64,000 bases of DNA from Hyphomicrobium sp. ghe19 (GCF_902712875.1 NZ_LR743509.1:2680001-2744000); one strand, 5' to 3'. Counted from the first letter of the stretch, positions 26,339-35,835 are shown. Numbers and translations are program-made. The notes: generated from the sequence alone by a model not told the origin.

Positions 26339-26782
26339 TTACGCGCTGATGCCAAACCGGGGCGGCTTTTGAAGGGGATCCGGCTCGCAGGACGCCCCAA
26401 GCGTATCGAAGTAAGCCGCATAGCTGACGCGCGTGCCGGCAAAATAAGCCGGCTTATGGCAAGACCGCGTCGGCAATGCTTGGAGGAGACACGGGCAACT
26501 ACAAGGGTGATCCTCTATCCCACCAAGTGGTGAGGTGTTGGTGTCGGAGCTATTCTGTGCCCGGACATCAACGGACTTTACCGCGTTCTCTGCGATGTGG
26601 GATTTCTGACCGTCGCAGTGAGTTGTCGCGTGCGACGCCGAAATCGGAACGCCAGCAAACAAGATCAACGCGGCCAAAAGCGCTTTCACGAACTGACCCA
26701 CGCGGGACCGCACGCCGACACGCGGACGGGCATGGCGCACGCCGCGTGAGAGCCGATGGATGTCCTGTGTCGAACCGTTCAT
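26339..26782 (-). CDS. Small secreted Cys-rich protein upstream of czcB
   Basis: About 147 aa from ATG 26782. A signal helix (L-L-A-A-L-I-L-F-A-G-V-P-I-S-A-S-H-A) precedes T-T-H-C-D-G-Q-K-S-H and a H-P-C-S-C-P-C motif. The C-D-G-Q-x-x-H unit mirrors C-A-G-Q-N-G-H of the protein encoded after czcA. It is same-strand with czcBA, 99 bases upstream, and probably co-transcribed. Cysteine and histidine clusters suggest metal binding in the periplasm. The frame is open to 26863, so the start is not certain. Confidence 0.5.
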   Translation of the reverse strand: MNGSTQDIHRLSRGVRHARPRVGVRSRVGQFVKALLAALILFAGVPISASHATTHCDGQKSHIAENAVKSVDVRAQNSSDTNTSPLGGIEDHPCSCPCLLQALPTRSCHKPAYFAGTRVSYAAYFDTLGASCEPDPLQKPPRFGISA

Positions 26783-27006
26783 TGCCCCGAAACTGGTTTC
26801 TGATGGTGGCGAAGTCAAGTCGAACGCAAAAGAGCAATAGCAGAAAGCAGGCTCGCGCTTCATTTGACGCGGGTCCTGTTTACTTCAGGCCACTATTGGC
26901 TCGGCGACATTGACGACTGACGTCAACTACATGACGTCGGTTGCCAATTTTATTGACGGTGACGGACAACCATCGCTACCGGCCCGCATTGGAGACTAAC
27001 GAAGGC

Positions 27007-27633
27007 CTAATCGCTCCGCTTGCCAGCGGTACGCGCGAGTTCGCTCTCGAGCTCTTCGACGCGCTGACGGAGCTGCTGCACCACAGCCGCTGCCTCCTCT
27101 ATCGGTATGAGCTGAGGGATGTGCTGCGGGCAGTTGCGGTCCCAAGCCTCAATCGTGAACAGAATTACCCTTTCAGCAATCGCATTCCCCTCAGCTGGGC
27201 GCAGTTGGGCCAGCAAGGCATCATCATTTTCAATGATCCGCGCACTTCCCCAGATCTTCACCCTCCGACGGCGTGCGTAGTCCATGACGAAGATGAAAGC
27301 GCGTGGATTCTCCGCAAGGTTCCCGGCTGTAATATATTGGCGGTTGCCGGAGAAGTCCGCGAACCCCAGCGTTCGGTCATCGATGACTTTCAAAAATCCT
27401 GGCGGTCCGCCGCGATGCTGGATGTAGGGCTGGCCGGCTGCGCTTGCGGTCCCGAGGTAGAATGAGCGCGCGGTTGCGAGAAACGCAGCGAGATCAGGCG
27501 TGACTTTGCTTGGCCAGCCGCGGCCTCTCTCCACCGCCTCGTATTGTTCGCGCGAGCCTCGCTTCAGCTGCTCGGCCTTCACTGCCGGAGTAAACGCAAT
27601 ATCGGACGCGTGGCTGTTCATCCTCACACCCAT
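27007..27633 (-). CDS. Pyridoxamine-5'-phosphate-oxidase-fold (PPOX) family protein
   Basis: 208 aa. The split-barrel flavin-binding pattern is seen in F-L-A-T-A-R-S-F-Y-L-G-T-A-S-A-A-G-Q-P-Y-I-Q-H-R-G-G-P-P-G-F and L-G-F-A-D-F-S-G-N-R-Q-Y. It ends with a short coiled coil (V-V-Q-Q-L-R-Q-R-V-E-E-L-E). Family members bind FMN or F420 and act on varied substrates. It lies 17 bases after the GST gene on the same strand, so the two form an operon opposite a LysR regulator. The start may instead be the second Met at 27621. Confidence 0.8.
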   Translation of the reverse strand: MGVRMNSHASDIAFTPAVKAEQLKRGSREQYEAVERGRGWPSKVTPDLAAFLATARSFYLGTASAAGQPYIQHRGGPPGFLKVIDDRTLGFADFSGNRQYITAGNLAENPRAFIFVMDYARRRRVKIWGSARIIENDDALLAQLRPAEGNAIAERVILFTIEAWDRNCPQHIPQLIPIEEAAAVVQQLRQRVEELESELARTAGKRSD

Positions 27634-27650
27634 TCAAATTCGCGCAGAAA

Positions 27651-28250
27651 TTAGATGGCAGGCATTCCTATAAAACCAGGCAGTGCCTTTATGCGGTCGA
27701 TCCAACCGCGGATCGCGGGGAAGTCGCCGAGCGGCAAGCCTCCCTCGTGGCCCAAGGCGACGTAAGGCATGCAGGCGATATCGGCGACAGTTGGCCGACT
27801 GAGTGCCAACCACTGCTCGTTCGACAAGTGCGCTTCCAACAGGGCCAGGACTCGATACGCCTTCTTGCGAGCGAGGCCGACGTCCAGATCGTAGCCGAAT
27901 TTATCGTGAAGGCGCGCGTCGTTCGGGCCGCGCGCGATTTCGTTCTCGGCGGTCATCAGCCACTGACAAACGCGTGCAAGTCCAGCGGGATCGATCGGCA
28001 GCCAGCTCTCTCCGCCCCACTTGCGTGCGAGGTAGACGAGAATGGCCTGGCTGTCGCGCAACACCACGTCTCCATCCTGGAAGATCGGAATCTCGCCGAA
28101 CGGATTAAGCGAGAGCAATGGTGGTTTCTTGTGCTCGCCGGCAAGGAAATCAACCGGCACAATCTGCAGCGGAACGCCGAGCAGGCTGGCGAGCAGGCGC
28201 ACTTTGTAGCAGTTGCCCGAAAGCTCGAGGTCATAAAGCTTCGTCGTCAT
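27651..28250 (-). CDS. Glutathione S-transferase family protein
   Basis: 199 aa. The N-terminal thioredoxin-like domain has L-Y-D-L-E-L-S-G-N-C-Y-K-V-R, N-P-F-G-E-I-P-I-F-Q-D-G and the D-S-Q-A-I-L-V-Y-L-A glutathione-binding loop. The C-terminal helical domain has S-R-P-T-V-A-D-I-A-C-M-P-Y. It conjugates or reduces substrates with glutathione in the cytoplasm. It is divergent from a LysR gene and followed by a PPOX gene, which suggests a stress or xenobiotic response unit controlled by that regulator. Confidence 0.9.
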   Translation of the reverse strand: MTTKLYDLELSGNCYKVRLLASLLGVPLQIVPVDFLAGEHKKPPLLSLNPFGEIPIFQDGDVVLRDSQAILVYLARKWGGESWLPIDPAGLARVCQWLMTAENEIARGPNDARLHDKFGYDLDVGLARKKAYRVLALLEAHLSNEQWLALSRPTVADIACMPYVALGHEGGLPLGDFPAIRGWIDRIKALPGFIGMPAI

Positions 28251-28367
28251 CGCGCAAAATCCTCCCGCCGGAAATTACTGAGCCAGCCAGCACAGATTCC
28301 CGCATCCGGGCTATTTCTGCTAGTGGGTAAGTTCAGTAAGGATGTTTCCATTTTTCGGAAGACTATC

Positions 28368-29300
28368 ATGGATCGACTACGTGCCATGGCCGCGTTCGTC
28401 GCGGTGACGGAAGCCGGCAGTCTGTCGGCTGCGGCGCGATCGCTCGGCGAACCGCTCACAAACCTCAGCCGAATGATCTCTCAGCTCGAAGCGCACCTCG
28501 GGTGCACTTTGCTTCACCGGTCGACGCGGCAGATGGTGCTGACGCCAGCCGGCAGCGAATACCTGGATACCTGCCGCGCTATTCTCGACACGGTCGCAAT
28601 GGCGGAGAGACGCATCGCCGGCCAGGCGGATGAGCTATCGGGCGATCTCGCCTTGACGGCGCCCGTACTCTTCGGACGCATGTATGTGGTGCCGCTGCTC
28701 GCGCAGTTCTTGGCTGAGTATCCGCGCATCAATGCACGCCTGTTGCTGGTCGATCGCGTGGTCAACCTTCTCGATGAGGGAATTGATATTGCGCTTCGCA
28801 TCGGCGAGTTGCCGGACTCCGCCCTTCTTGCGACCCGCGTGGGTTCGTTGCGCCTCGTGACCTGCGCGGCCCCGGCCTATTTGGAGCGTTGCGGCATGCC
28901 CTCGGCACCCCCGGCTCTCACCCAGCACGATTGCGTAACGTTCGCCAATCTTCCTGGCGGTACGCGCTGGATTTTCAGGAGCCGCCGCAATGGCCGCAAA
29001 GCCGTGCGTGTGCGTTCCCGCTTGTCCGTCAATACTGCCGACGCAGCCGTTGCAGCGGCGACCGCGGGTATCGGCATTACGCGCGTTCTCTCCTATCAGG
29101 CAGAGGACGCATTGCACGAGAAGCGTTTGCTGCCGATCCTGGACCGTTTCGAGGACACCGAAATCCCAGTGCAGCTCGTTTATAGCCCGACGTCCTCAAG
29201 CAACGCTCGCGTGCGGTCATTCGTGACGTTTGCAGCCGGGAAGCTGCGGCTATTGCCGCACGCCTCATTGCGTAAGACGCAAGGACGTCTGGTCCGCTAG
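28368..29300 (+). CDS. LysR-family transcriptional regulator (divergent from gst)
   Basis: 310 aa. The N-terminal HTH is M-D-R-L-R-A-M-A-A-F-V-A-V followed by G-S-L-S-A-A-A-R-S-L and L-H-R-S-T-R-Q-M-V-L-T-P-A-G; the LysR effector domain follows. ATG 28368 matches the family start; the open frame extending back to 27747 runs through gst antisense and is not coding. The 117-base spacer shared with gst is where LysR proteins usually bind to control the divergent unit. Confidence 0.9.
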   Translation: MDRLRAMAAFVAVTEAGSLSAAARSLGEPLTNLSRMISQLEAHLGCTLLHRSTRQMVLTPAGSEYLDTCRAILDTVAMAERRIAGQADELSGDLALTAPVLFGRMYVVPLLAQFLAEYPRINARLLLVDRVVNLLDEGIDIALRIGELPDSALLATRVGSLRLVTCAAPAYLERCGMPSAPPALTQHDCVTFANLPGGTRWIFRSRRNGRKAVRVRSRLSVNTADAAVAAATAGIGITRVLSYQAEDALHEKRLLPILDRFEDTEIPVQLVYSPTSSSNARVRSFVTFAAGKLRLLPHASLRKTQGRLVR

Positions 29301-29360
29301 CGGCTGCGCGGGCGCAGCATCAAGAAGCGCCCGCTTCGTCCATCACACTTCACCTCACAC

Positions 29361-31076
29361 CTACTCGCCCGCGTGACTTATCGATTGGGCTTTCTTCATT
29401 TGATCCATGATCTGACTGAGATTGTAGGATTCTGGAGCCTGCAATGGCGGGTACTTGATGTAGCTCTGTAGATGTTCCGCCCAAAGCTGCTGACCGATGG
29501 GCAGCATGTTCCAGTCATATTGGAAGGCGGTAACGGGTCCAGCCAGCGCACCGCCCAGGCTCATGGCCGTTTTCTGGTCGACGCCGACTGCCTGCTCGAA
29601 CGGATCGCGTTTGATGTTCTGGACCAAGGTAAAGTGGAATGGGATTAACGGCATGATCCAACCCGCCGGGCCTGGCTGAGACATCGTGTAATACATCTTC
29701 CAATTCTTGTAGCGCACCGCCGACGGCGTCGCGCCGGAGAAGTAGAAGAAGTAGTCACGTGCCGACTTATCCGAGGAACCTTCGAGATAGGCGCGCTGAT
29801 CGAAACCATCGAGCGTCGTCTTGACGATGCCCGGATATGCACCCGCTTCGATCTTCGTCTTTAGCTCATCGCCCTTTGGACCGCCGGCGATGTCAACGAA
29901 TGTCGGCACCCAATCGAGAGCCGCGAAAAGCTGGTTCTTGATCGTCCCGGGCTTGATATGGCCCGGCCAGCGGACGACCATCGGCGCGCGGTAGCCGCCT
30001 TCCCACGCCTCACCTTTCTGCCCCTTGAACGGGGTGACGCCGCCGTCCGGGAAGCTGATCGCCTCAGCACCGTTGTCGGTCGTGAAGACGACGATGGTGT
30101 TGTCCAGCTGGCCCATGTCCTCCAGCTTCTTCAAAACGACACCGATGTTGTCGTCCATCTGCTTCATGCCGGCTTCGTTGACGCCCCAATCCTTGCCACC
30201 GGGCTCTCCAACCATGGCCATGTACTTGTCCGACAGCACCGTCGTGACGTGCATGCGTGCCGGGTTGTACCAAACGAAGAATGGCTTGTTGGTCTTCTTC
30301 GGGTCGTTGCGATCGAGGAAATCGACGACCTTGGCGGAGATCTCTTCGTCCACCGTCTTTGAACGTTCCAGCGTAAGCGGACCCTCGTCCTTGCACGTCT
30401 GGTTAGCTTCCGTGCCATCGGATGAGTGGCACCAAATGACAGGGCGCGGCGGCATCAAGCAAAGCGTGGTTTTCTGATCTACCGCACCCGGAACCTCTGG
30501 GAGACCCGGAACCGGCGTGTTCTTGCACGGCGGCGCGACTGCCTGGATCGTGGCTGTCTTGTTGATGTCGGGGAAACTCACGCCTTGCATGGCATCAAGG
30601 TGATAGAGATAGCCCCAATATTCCTGGAAGCCATGCGCGGTCGGTAGCGACGCGGTGTGATCACCGAGATGGTTCTTCCCGAACTCTCCCGTTGTATAGC
30701 CGAGATCATACAGAAACTTGGCGAGTGCAGGAGTTCCGGGCCGCAAATAAGATGGGCTGCCGGGCAGCTGCGGCGGGATCATGCCTGTTCGCAACGGGTA
30801 CATGCCTGTGAAGAAGGCATTGCGGCCCGACGTGCAACTCTGCATGGCCACGTAATCCATAAACTTTGCACCCTCGTGGCCGATGCGATCAATATTGGGC
30901 GTTTCCCCGACCATCAGTCCTTCATGGTAGATGCTCGGCTGCATCCAGCCGATGTCGTCGCCCATGATGAACATGATATTAGGCTTGCTCTCCTGCGCCG
31001 ATGCCCGAGAACTGATCACAGACAGCGCACACAGCAGCGCGATAAGGCCAATTCCGATCTTCCGAGAGATTTGCAT
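29361..31076 (-). CDS. Exported arylsulfatase
   Basis: About 571 aa with a signal peptide ending S-R-A-S-A-Q-E. Sulfatase motifs are N-I-M-F-I-M-G-D-D-I-G-W (metal Asp pair), Q-S-C-T-S-G-R (formylglycine site), G-K-N-H-L-G-D and T-D-N-G-A-E-A. The Cys-type site is C-T-S-G-R rather than the standard C-x-P-x-R; a related C-T-A-G-R form is common in this branch. It hydrolyses sulfate esters in the periplasm once the Cys is converted to formylglycine. AAGGAG lies eight bases before ATG 31076. It is divergent from a multiheme cytochrome gene. Confidence 0.88.
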   Translation of the reverse strand: MQISRKIGIGLIALLCALSVISSRASAQESKPNIMFIMGDDIGWMQPSIYHEGLMVGETPNIDRIGHEGAKFMDYVAMQSCTSGRNAFFTGMYPLRTGMIPPQLPGSPSYLRPGTPALAKFLYDLGYTTGEFGKNHLGDHTASLPTAHGFQEYWGYLYHLDAMQGVSFPDINKTATIQAVAPPCKNTPVPGLPEVPGAVDQKTTLCLMPPRPVIWCHSSDGTEANQTCKDEGPLTLERSKTVDEEISAKVVDFLDRNDPKKTNKPFFVWYNPARMHVTTVLSDKYMAMVGEPGGKDWGVNEAGMKQMDDNIGVVLKKLEDMGQLDNTIVVFTTDNGAEAISFPDGGVTPFKGQKGEAWEGGYRAPMVVRWPGHIKPGTIKNQLFAALDWVPTFVDIAGGPKGDELKTKIEAGAYPGIVKTTLDGFDQRAYLEGSSDKSARDYFFYFSGATPSAVRYKNWKMYYTMSQPGPAGWIMPLIPFHFTLVQNIKRDPFEQAVGVDQKTAMSLGGALAGPVTAFQYDWNMLPIGQQLWAEHLQSYIKYPPLQAPESYNLSQIMDQMKKAQSISHAGE

Positions 31077-31255
31077 GTTTGGCGCTCCTTCAACTGAGGA
31101 CGCAGCGCACCTGCCCGCACACCGAAAGCCGAAGCTGCCCAAGTTCACGACCATCCGCAATCGACGAGGATGTAGATCGTAAATACGTTCTATACAGTGT
31201 GCTGACTATCGTATCAGCCGACAGCAATGATGCAGCCAAGCGTGGCAGTACCCTT

Positions 31256-33640
31256 ATGCTCGGACGCAATATGAACCGCTCGGCGTCTTCTATACGGCGG
31301 CACAGCTCTGCAAGAGCTTCATGGGTAATCCTGGCTTGCCTCGCATTATCGCTGACTGTGAATTTCTGGCTGGAAACACCACTGTCACATGCCCAAGAAG
31401 CGCAGCAGAAAACAACCGGTCCGGTTGCGCATCCCGATTTCGTTGGATCAGACCGATGTGCGCAATGTCATTCAGCAGAGCACAAAGACTGGCTTAGCTC
31501 GCATCATGCGGTAGCTATGCAGGAGGCGACGGAGCGGACTGTGCTTGGCCGCTTCGACGGCATTAGCTTCAGCGATGGCAACGTCACGAGCAAATTTTAC
31601 AAAAGTGACGGCAAGTTTTGGGTCCGGACCGATGGGCCTGACGGGGCGCTCGGCGACTTCGAGATCAGCTACACGTTTGGCGTCTGGCCACTACAGCAGT
31701 ATCTCATCGAGCTTCCAGGAGGGCGGATTCAGGCGCTCGGCATTGCGTGGGATGCGCGCTCGAAGGAAGACGGCGGCCAGCGCTGGTTTCAGCTCTATCC
31801 AGATCGCAAGTTGAAGGCCGGAGATCCGCAGCATTGGACCGGCATCGATCAAAACTGGAATTATCAGTGTGCGTGGTGTCACTCGACAAATATCAAGAAG
31901 AACTACGATCAGACGACCCGGAGTTTTCGCACGACCTGGTCCGAGATCAGCGTGGGATGCGAAGCCTGCCACGGTCCTGGCTCAGACCATGTGGCATGGG
32001 CGACGGCGTCGAACGGATGGGAGCAATCCGATCAGCGCGACAAGGGCTTCGCGCGAACCTTCGATGAACGCAAAGGCGTAACGTGGCCAATGGATGCGAC
32101 CGGGCAGGCTCACCGCTCGGTGCCTCGTTCGTCGGCTAATGAGATTCGTGTTTGCGCCGGCTGTCACTCGCGACGTCAACAGTTCTCGGATGATCCGGGA
32201 AGTGTTGGCCGCTTGTTTGACGCCTTCCGGCCGTCGCTGCTGGAAGACGGTCTCTATCATGTCGATGGCCAGCAGCGCGATGAAGTCTACAGTTATGGAT
32301 CGTTTCTTGAGAGTCGCATGCATTCGGCGGGCGTCACCTGCTCCGACTGTCATAATCCTCACACGGGCAAGCTACGCCAAACCGGAAATTCGCTCTGCGG
32401 GCAGTGCCATGCCGCTGAACGATTTGACGTCAGTGCGCATCATCACCACGCGACGAATTCAAAGGGTGCTGAGTGTGCTGCCTGCCATATGCCGGCCACG
32501 ACGTACATGGGCATCGATGGCCGCCCTGATCATTCCATCCGCATTCCTCGCCCTGATCGAACGGTGCTGCTCGGAACGCCCAATGCGTGCAACCAATGCC
32601 ACACGGACAAAAGCGCCAAATGGGCCATGGATGCCGTCAAGACATGGTATCCTTCGCCGAAGCCGGGATTCCAAGATTTCGCTGAAGCCTTCGATCGCGG
32701 CGACTGGGGAGCTCCTGGCGCTCAACTCGGCTTGATCGGAATTGCAAAAGCCGGCACGGAGGCACCTATCGCACGCGCAAGTGCGATTGCCAGGCTTCAA
32801 CGATTTCCCTCATCTCAGGTGCTGGACTTCGCGGCGAGCTCCTTGAAAATCGATGATCCCCAAATTCGAGCAGCGGCCGTGTCGGTGATTGCCGGCGCTC
32901 CCCCCGAGATGCGCCGGTCGCTTTTCGCGCCTTTGCTGAGGGACGAGACCCGCTTGGTTCGCATGGATGCCGCTCGGGCCATTGCCGGCGAAGCGGAACA
33001 GAATTTGTCGGCCGATGATCGCGCGTCATTCGAGAAGGCGCTCGCCGAATATATCGATGCCCAATTGTTCAATGCAGAACGTCCAGAGTCGCAAGCCAAT
33101 CTCGGCACACTTTATCGCGATCGCGGCAAGCTAGGCGAGGCCCGCGCCGCGTTCGCACGGGCGATCGAAATCGATCCGACCTTCGTCCCGGCAGTCATCT
33201 CGTTGGCCGAGCTGAAGAGAGGGCAGGACGACGAAAGTGGCGCTGAAGCGGTGTTACGCAAATCGCTCGACGGAAATCCCCGTTCCGGCGGGCTGTGGCA
33301 CGCCCTCGGCCTCAGTCTCATTCGACAAAAGCGCCTGCCCGAAGCGATCGCCGCCCTTGCGAAGGCCGCTGAGCTTGCTCCCGAAGATCCGCGCTTCAGC
33401 TACGTTTATGGGGTCGCACTTCACGATACCGGCAAGCCGCGAGAAGCAGTGGAGGCATTGAAAAGCGCGCTCACGCGTCACCCCTACGATCGCGATATCT
33501 TATGGGGGCTTGCGACATACGAGATCGAAGCCGGCGACGATGCGTCGGCGCTCGCCCACACCGAACTTTTAAATCAACTCGAACCTGATCGTTCAGATGT
33601 TATCCAGCTGCTCGGAGAACTGAGGCAACGGACTCGCTAG
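31256..33640 (+). CDS. Octaheme c-type cytochrome with TPR domain
   Basis: About 794 aa. An N-terminal membrane/signal segment (A-C-L-A-L-S-L-T-V-N-F-W-L) is followed by eight C-x-x-C-H haem motifs (C-A-Q-C-H, C-A-W-C-H, C-E-A-C-H, C-A-G-C-H, C-S-D-C-H, C-G-Q-C-H, C-A-A-C-H, C-N-Q-C-H). A HEAT-like segment and C-terminal TPR repeats follow (Y-R-D-R-G-K-L-G-E-A-R-A-A-F-A-R-A-I-E and two further units). It is a periplasmic electron-transfer or redox enzyme with protein-binding repeats. ATG 31256 is chosen; ATG 31271 is also possible. The partner is unknown. Confidence 0.85.
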   Translation: MLGRNMNRSASSIRRHSSARASWVILACLALSLTVNFWLETPLSHAQEAQQKTTGPVAHPDFVGSDRCAQCHSAEHKDWLSSHHAVAMQEATERTVLGRFDGISFSDGNVTSKFYKSDGKFWVRTDGPDGALGDFEISYTFGVWPLQQYLIELPGGRIQALGIAWDARSKEDGGQRWFQLYPDRKLKAGDPQHWTGIDQNWNYQCAWCHSTNIKKNYDQTTRSFRTTWSEISVGCEACHGPGSDHVAWATASNGWEQSDQRDKGFARTFDERKGVTWPMDATGQAHRSVPRSSANEIRVCAGCHSRRQQFSDDPGSVGRLFDAFRPSLLEDGLYHVDGQQRDEVYSYGSFLESRMHSAGVTCSDCHNPHTGKLRQTGNSLCGQCHAAERFDVSAHHHHATNSKGAECAACHMPATTYMGIDGRPDHSIRIPRPDRTVLLGTPNACNQCHTDKSAKWAMDAVKTWYPSPKPGFQDFAEAFDRGDWGAPGAQLGLIGIAKAGTEAPIARASAIARLQRFPSSQVLDFAASSLKIDDPQIRAAAVSVIAGAPPEMRRSLFAPLLRDETRLVRMDAARAIAGEAEQNLSADDRASFEKALAEYIDAQLFNAERPESQANLGTLYRDRGKLGEARAAFARAIEIDPTFVPAVISLAELKRGQDDESGAEAVLRKSLDGNPRSGGLWHALGLSLIRQKRLPEAIAALAKAAELAPEDPRFSYVYGVALHDTGKPREAVEALKSALTRHPYDRDILWGLATYEIEAGDDASALAHTELLNQLEPDRSDVIQLLGELRQRTR

Positions 33641-33823
33641 CGCTGCACCGCAGGGCCAATTTCGTGACCGCTCTTGGAGCGCACAGTACTTAATCCCTCG
33701 CGCCTGTGCGCAAGATTGTGTGTTATCGTCTAGCTGTTGATATCGTCCACGCCGTTCAATTCTCATATTGCTCGCAACGAGTATTCGCCCTTAGTTGCGC
33801 GACAAACGCAAAAGTGAAACTCA

Positions 33824-34906
33824 ATGGCCGCCAATATCGACGTCATAATGCCGGTGAAGAACTGCGCAGGCTTTGTCGAGACGGCTGTCTCGAGCGTCCT
33901 ATCGGACCGGCGACACATCAACCGCCTAATCATTATCGATAATGGGTCGACGGACGGCACCGCGGATATTCTCACGAGAATTCCTCGCGATGTTCCGACG
34001 ACGATCTTGATGCAGGATACGGGGGGATTGGTCGCGGCCCTCAACAGGGGCATCGAAGCATCGCGAAGCGATTTCATCGCGCGCATGGACGGGGATGACA
34101 TCTCGCTTCCGGGCCGCTTAAGCGCTCAGCTGAGCTTTCTACGGCAGAACCTCGATGTTGCGGCCGTCGGCACCCAAGCGGAATATATCGACGAAGATGG
34201 GCGCCGTTCGGGCTCCCGAACGACGTACCCGACGTCGCCGATCGATGTCCGCCGTGATCTTCTGGGCAACAGATGCGTCCTTTGCCATCCGAGCGTCCTC
34301 ATACGGCGTAGCGCGCTCATCGCGTGCGGCGGATATCGCGCCGCGTTTCAAGACGCCGAAGATTACGATCTGTGGCTGCGTCTTATCGATAAGTATCAGA
34401 TCGCCAACGTTCCGGACGTTTTCGTGCAGTACCGGCGCCACGAGGGGCAGGTCTCCAACGGAAAAAATCTGAGACAATCGTTTTCGCGAGATTTGGCTTT
34501 GTATTGCTCTCGCGAACGACGGGCCGGTCGCGCCGAGCCGATGTGGGTCAATGCGATGCCCACGACTTATTCCGGCATGCAGTCGCTCTGCCCGAAGCCA
34601 AGCGTGGTAGACGACCTCGCCTTTGCCTACGGCGCGGTTGAACGCAAGCTCGCGGGCGTCGAGGCGTCGCTCCCGCAACGGGCGATTTCGATCATACCGA
34701 AACTCGCTCAACGAAGGTACCTCGGCGAGAACCGGCGCGCTCGGTATCGCTATATCTGGATGTCGGCGACAGCAGCCGTCCAGCAGCTGGACCTCGTTGG
34801 AGCGCTCGCTGCAATCGGCATCCTGGTGCGAAGCCGCCTGTCCGACAGCCGTCATTTCAAGAAACTCGCCTGCGGATCCAAACACGCGCACCTGCCCGCT
34901 CGCTGA
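33824..34906 (+). CDS. Family 2 glycosyltransferase
   Basis: 360 aa. The GT-A fold begins I-D-V-I-M-P-V-K-N-C-A-G-F-V, with I-I-D-N-G-S-T-D-G-T and the metal/sugar-nucleotide motif R-M-D-G-D-D-I-S followed by L-P-G-R-L. D-A-E-D-Y-D-L-W-L-R is the usual acceptor-side motif. It likely adds sugars to a surface polysaccharide or lipid. No membrane helices are evident. It stands alone, so the pathway is not clear. Confidence 0.88.
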   Translation: MAANIDVIMPVKNCAGFVETAVSSVLSDRRHINRLIIIDNGSTDGTADILTRIPRDVPTTILMQDTGGLVAALNRGIEASRSDFIARMDGDDISLPGRLSAQLSFLRQNLDVAAVGTQAEYIDEDGRRSGSRTTYPTSPIDVRRDLLGNRCVLCHPSVLIRRSALIACGGYRAAFQDAEDYDLWLRLIDKYQIANVPDVFVQYRRHEGQVSNGKNLRQSFSRDLALYCSRERRAGRAEPMWVNAMPTTYSGMQSLCPKPSVVDDLAFAYGAVERKLAGVEASLPQRAISIIPKLAQRRYLGENRRARYRYIWMSATAAVQQLDLVGALAAIGILVRSRLSDSRHFKKLACGSKHAHLPAR

Positions 34907-35151
34907 CTGCAGCAGCGCTTAATCTGTTTCACCCCGGACGTGCCGGCCCGGCCCTCCCAGCGCTACACTGAACTTCCGTGGTGACGCGAACATGCCACAC
35001 CGTCGCGACAAGCGGCTTTAACTGGCATGAGTCTGGGCGGATTGGGGTTGTACGGACACATGCCAAGTGCAGTATCGAGAACGATCTGTCCACGGAGCGG
35101 GCACAAAGGTCCGCGTGGCTATTTTCTGACGATTGGGAGGGGGATCAGTAT

Positions 35152-35559
35152 ATGAGAAAATTGCTTTCGCTCATCGCGCTGAGCTGCGCGATGGCAATTG
35201 CTTTTGTGGCCAATGCTCCGCAGGCGCGCGCCGCGGTACTTACGACCAACATTTCCACGTTGAAGGCGGAGCAATCCGCGACAGTTCAGCAGGCGCGTTA
35301 CCGCTGCTGGTGGCGTAACGGGTATCGCCACTGCGGTTACAGGCACCACCGCTGGCATCATCGCCATTGGGGTAATGGATACGGGCACCATCAGGGCTGG
35401 CGGCATCGGCATTGGCGCGACCGGTACTGGCGCCACCGCTATTATTATCGCCATCACCAGCAGTATCGCCGCCACTATTATTACAACTCGTATCAGCCGG
35501 CTTACCGGCGCCATGCCTATCCGCGGTACGGCTACTGCATCGGCGTGTGCTGGTGGTAA
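35152..35559 (+). CDS. His/Arg/Tyr-rich secreted protein
   Basis: 135 aa. GGGAGGGGG at 35135-35143 fixes ATG 35152. A signal peptide ends A-P-Q-A-R-A-A. The mature half is extremely rich in His, Arg, Tyr and Trp (repeats such as R-H-H-R-W-H-H-R-H-W and R-H-R-Y-Y-Y-R-H-H), with a terminal C-I-G-V-C-W-W. This resembles other short exported basic proteins of Hyphomicrobiales of unknown role. Metal or polyanion binding is a guess from composition. A good terminator follows. Confidence 0.6.
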   Translation: MRKLLSLIALSCAMAIAFVANAPQARAAVLTTNISTLKAEQSATVQQARYRCWWRNGYRHCGYRHHRWHHRHWGNGYGHHQGWRHRHWRDRYWRHRYYYRHHQQYRRHYYYNSYQPAYRRHAYPRYGYCIGVCWW

Positions 35560-35587
35560 ACTCAGCGTCTAGCGCATAGCGATCACG

Positions 35588-35619
35588 AGCGCCGGGCCCA
35601 TGTCCGGCGCTTTCTTTTT
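35588..35619 (+). terminator. Rho-independent terminator
   Basis: A perfect 8-base stem AGCGCCGG (35588-35595) / CCGGCGCT (35604-35611) with an 8-base loop is followed by TTCTTTTTA, directly after the His-rich protein gene. Confidence 0.75.
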
Positions 35620-35835
35620 ATGAGACCGGCCTCGCTCGCAATCGCTTTCCAGCGCGCGTGAAATGCGGAGATTGTGCGACCGTCCGTCGCCGCGTCAGCA
35701 ACGCCCGGATCAAAAATGATCAATAAATACGGGCTTCGGTGCATGAGTCCGGGGTGTGTCGCCGGTGCTCTTGACGCGAGCGCTATACGGCTTTCCAATG
35801 CCACTGCAAAGACGCGGTGGCGCGGGGAACTTTTG

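Noticed and set aside
27747..28367. N-terminal extension of the LysR frame
   Set aside because: It runs antisense through gst; the LysR domain starts at ATG 28368.
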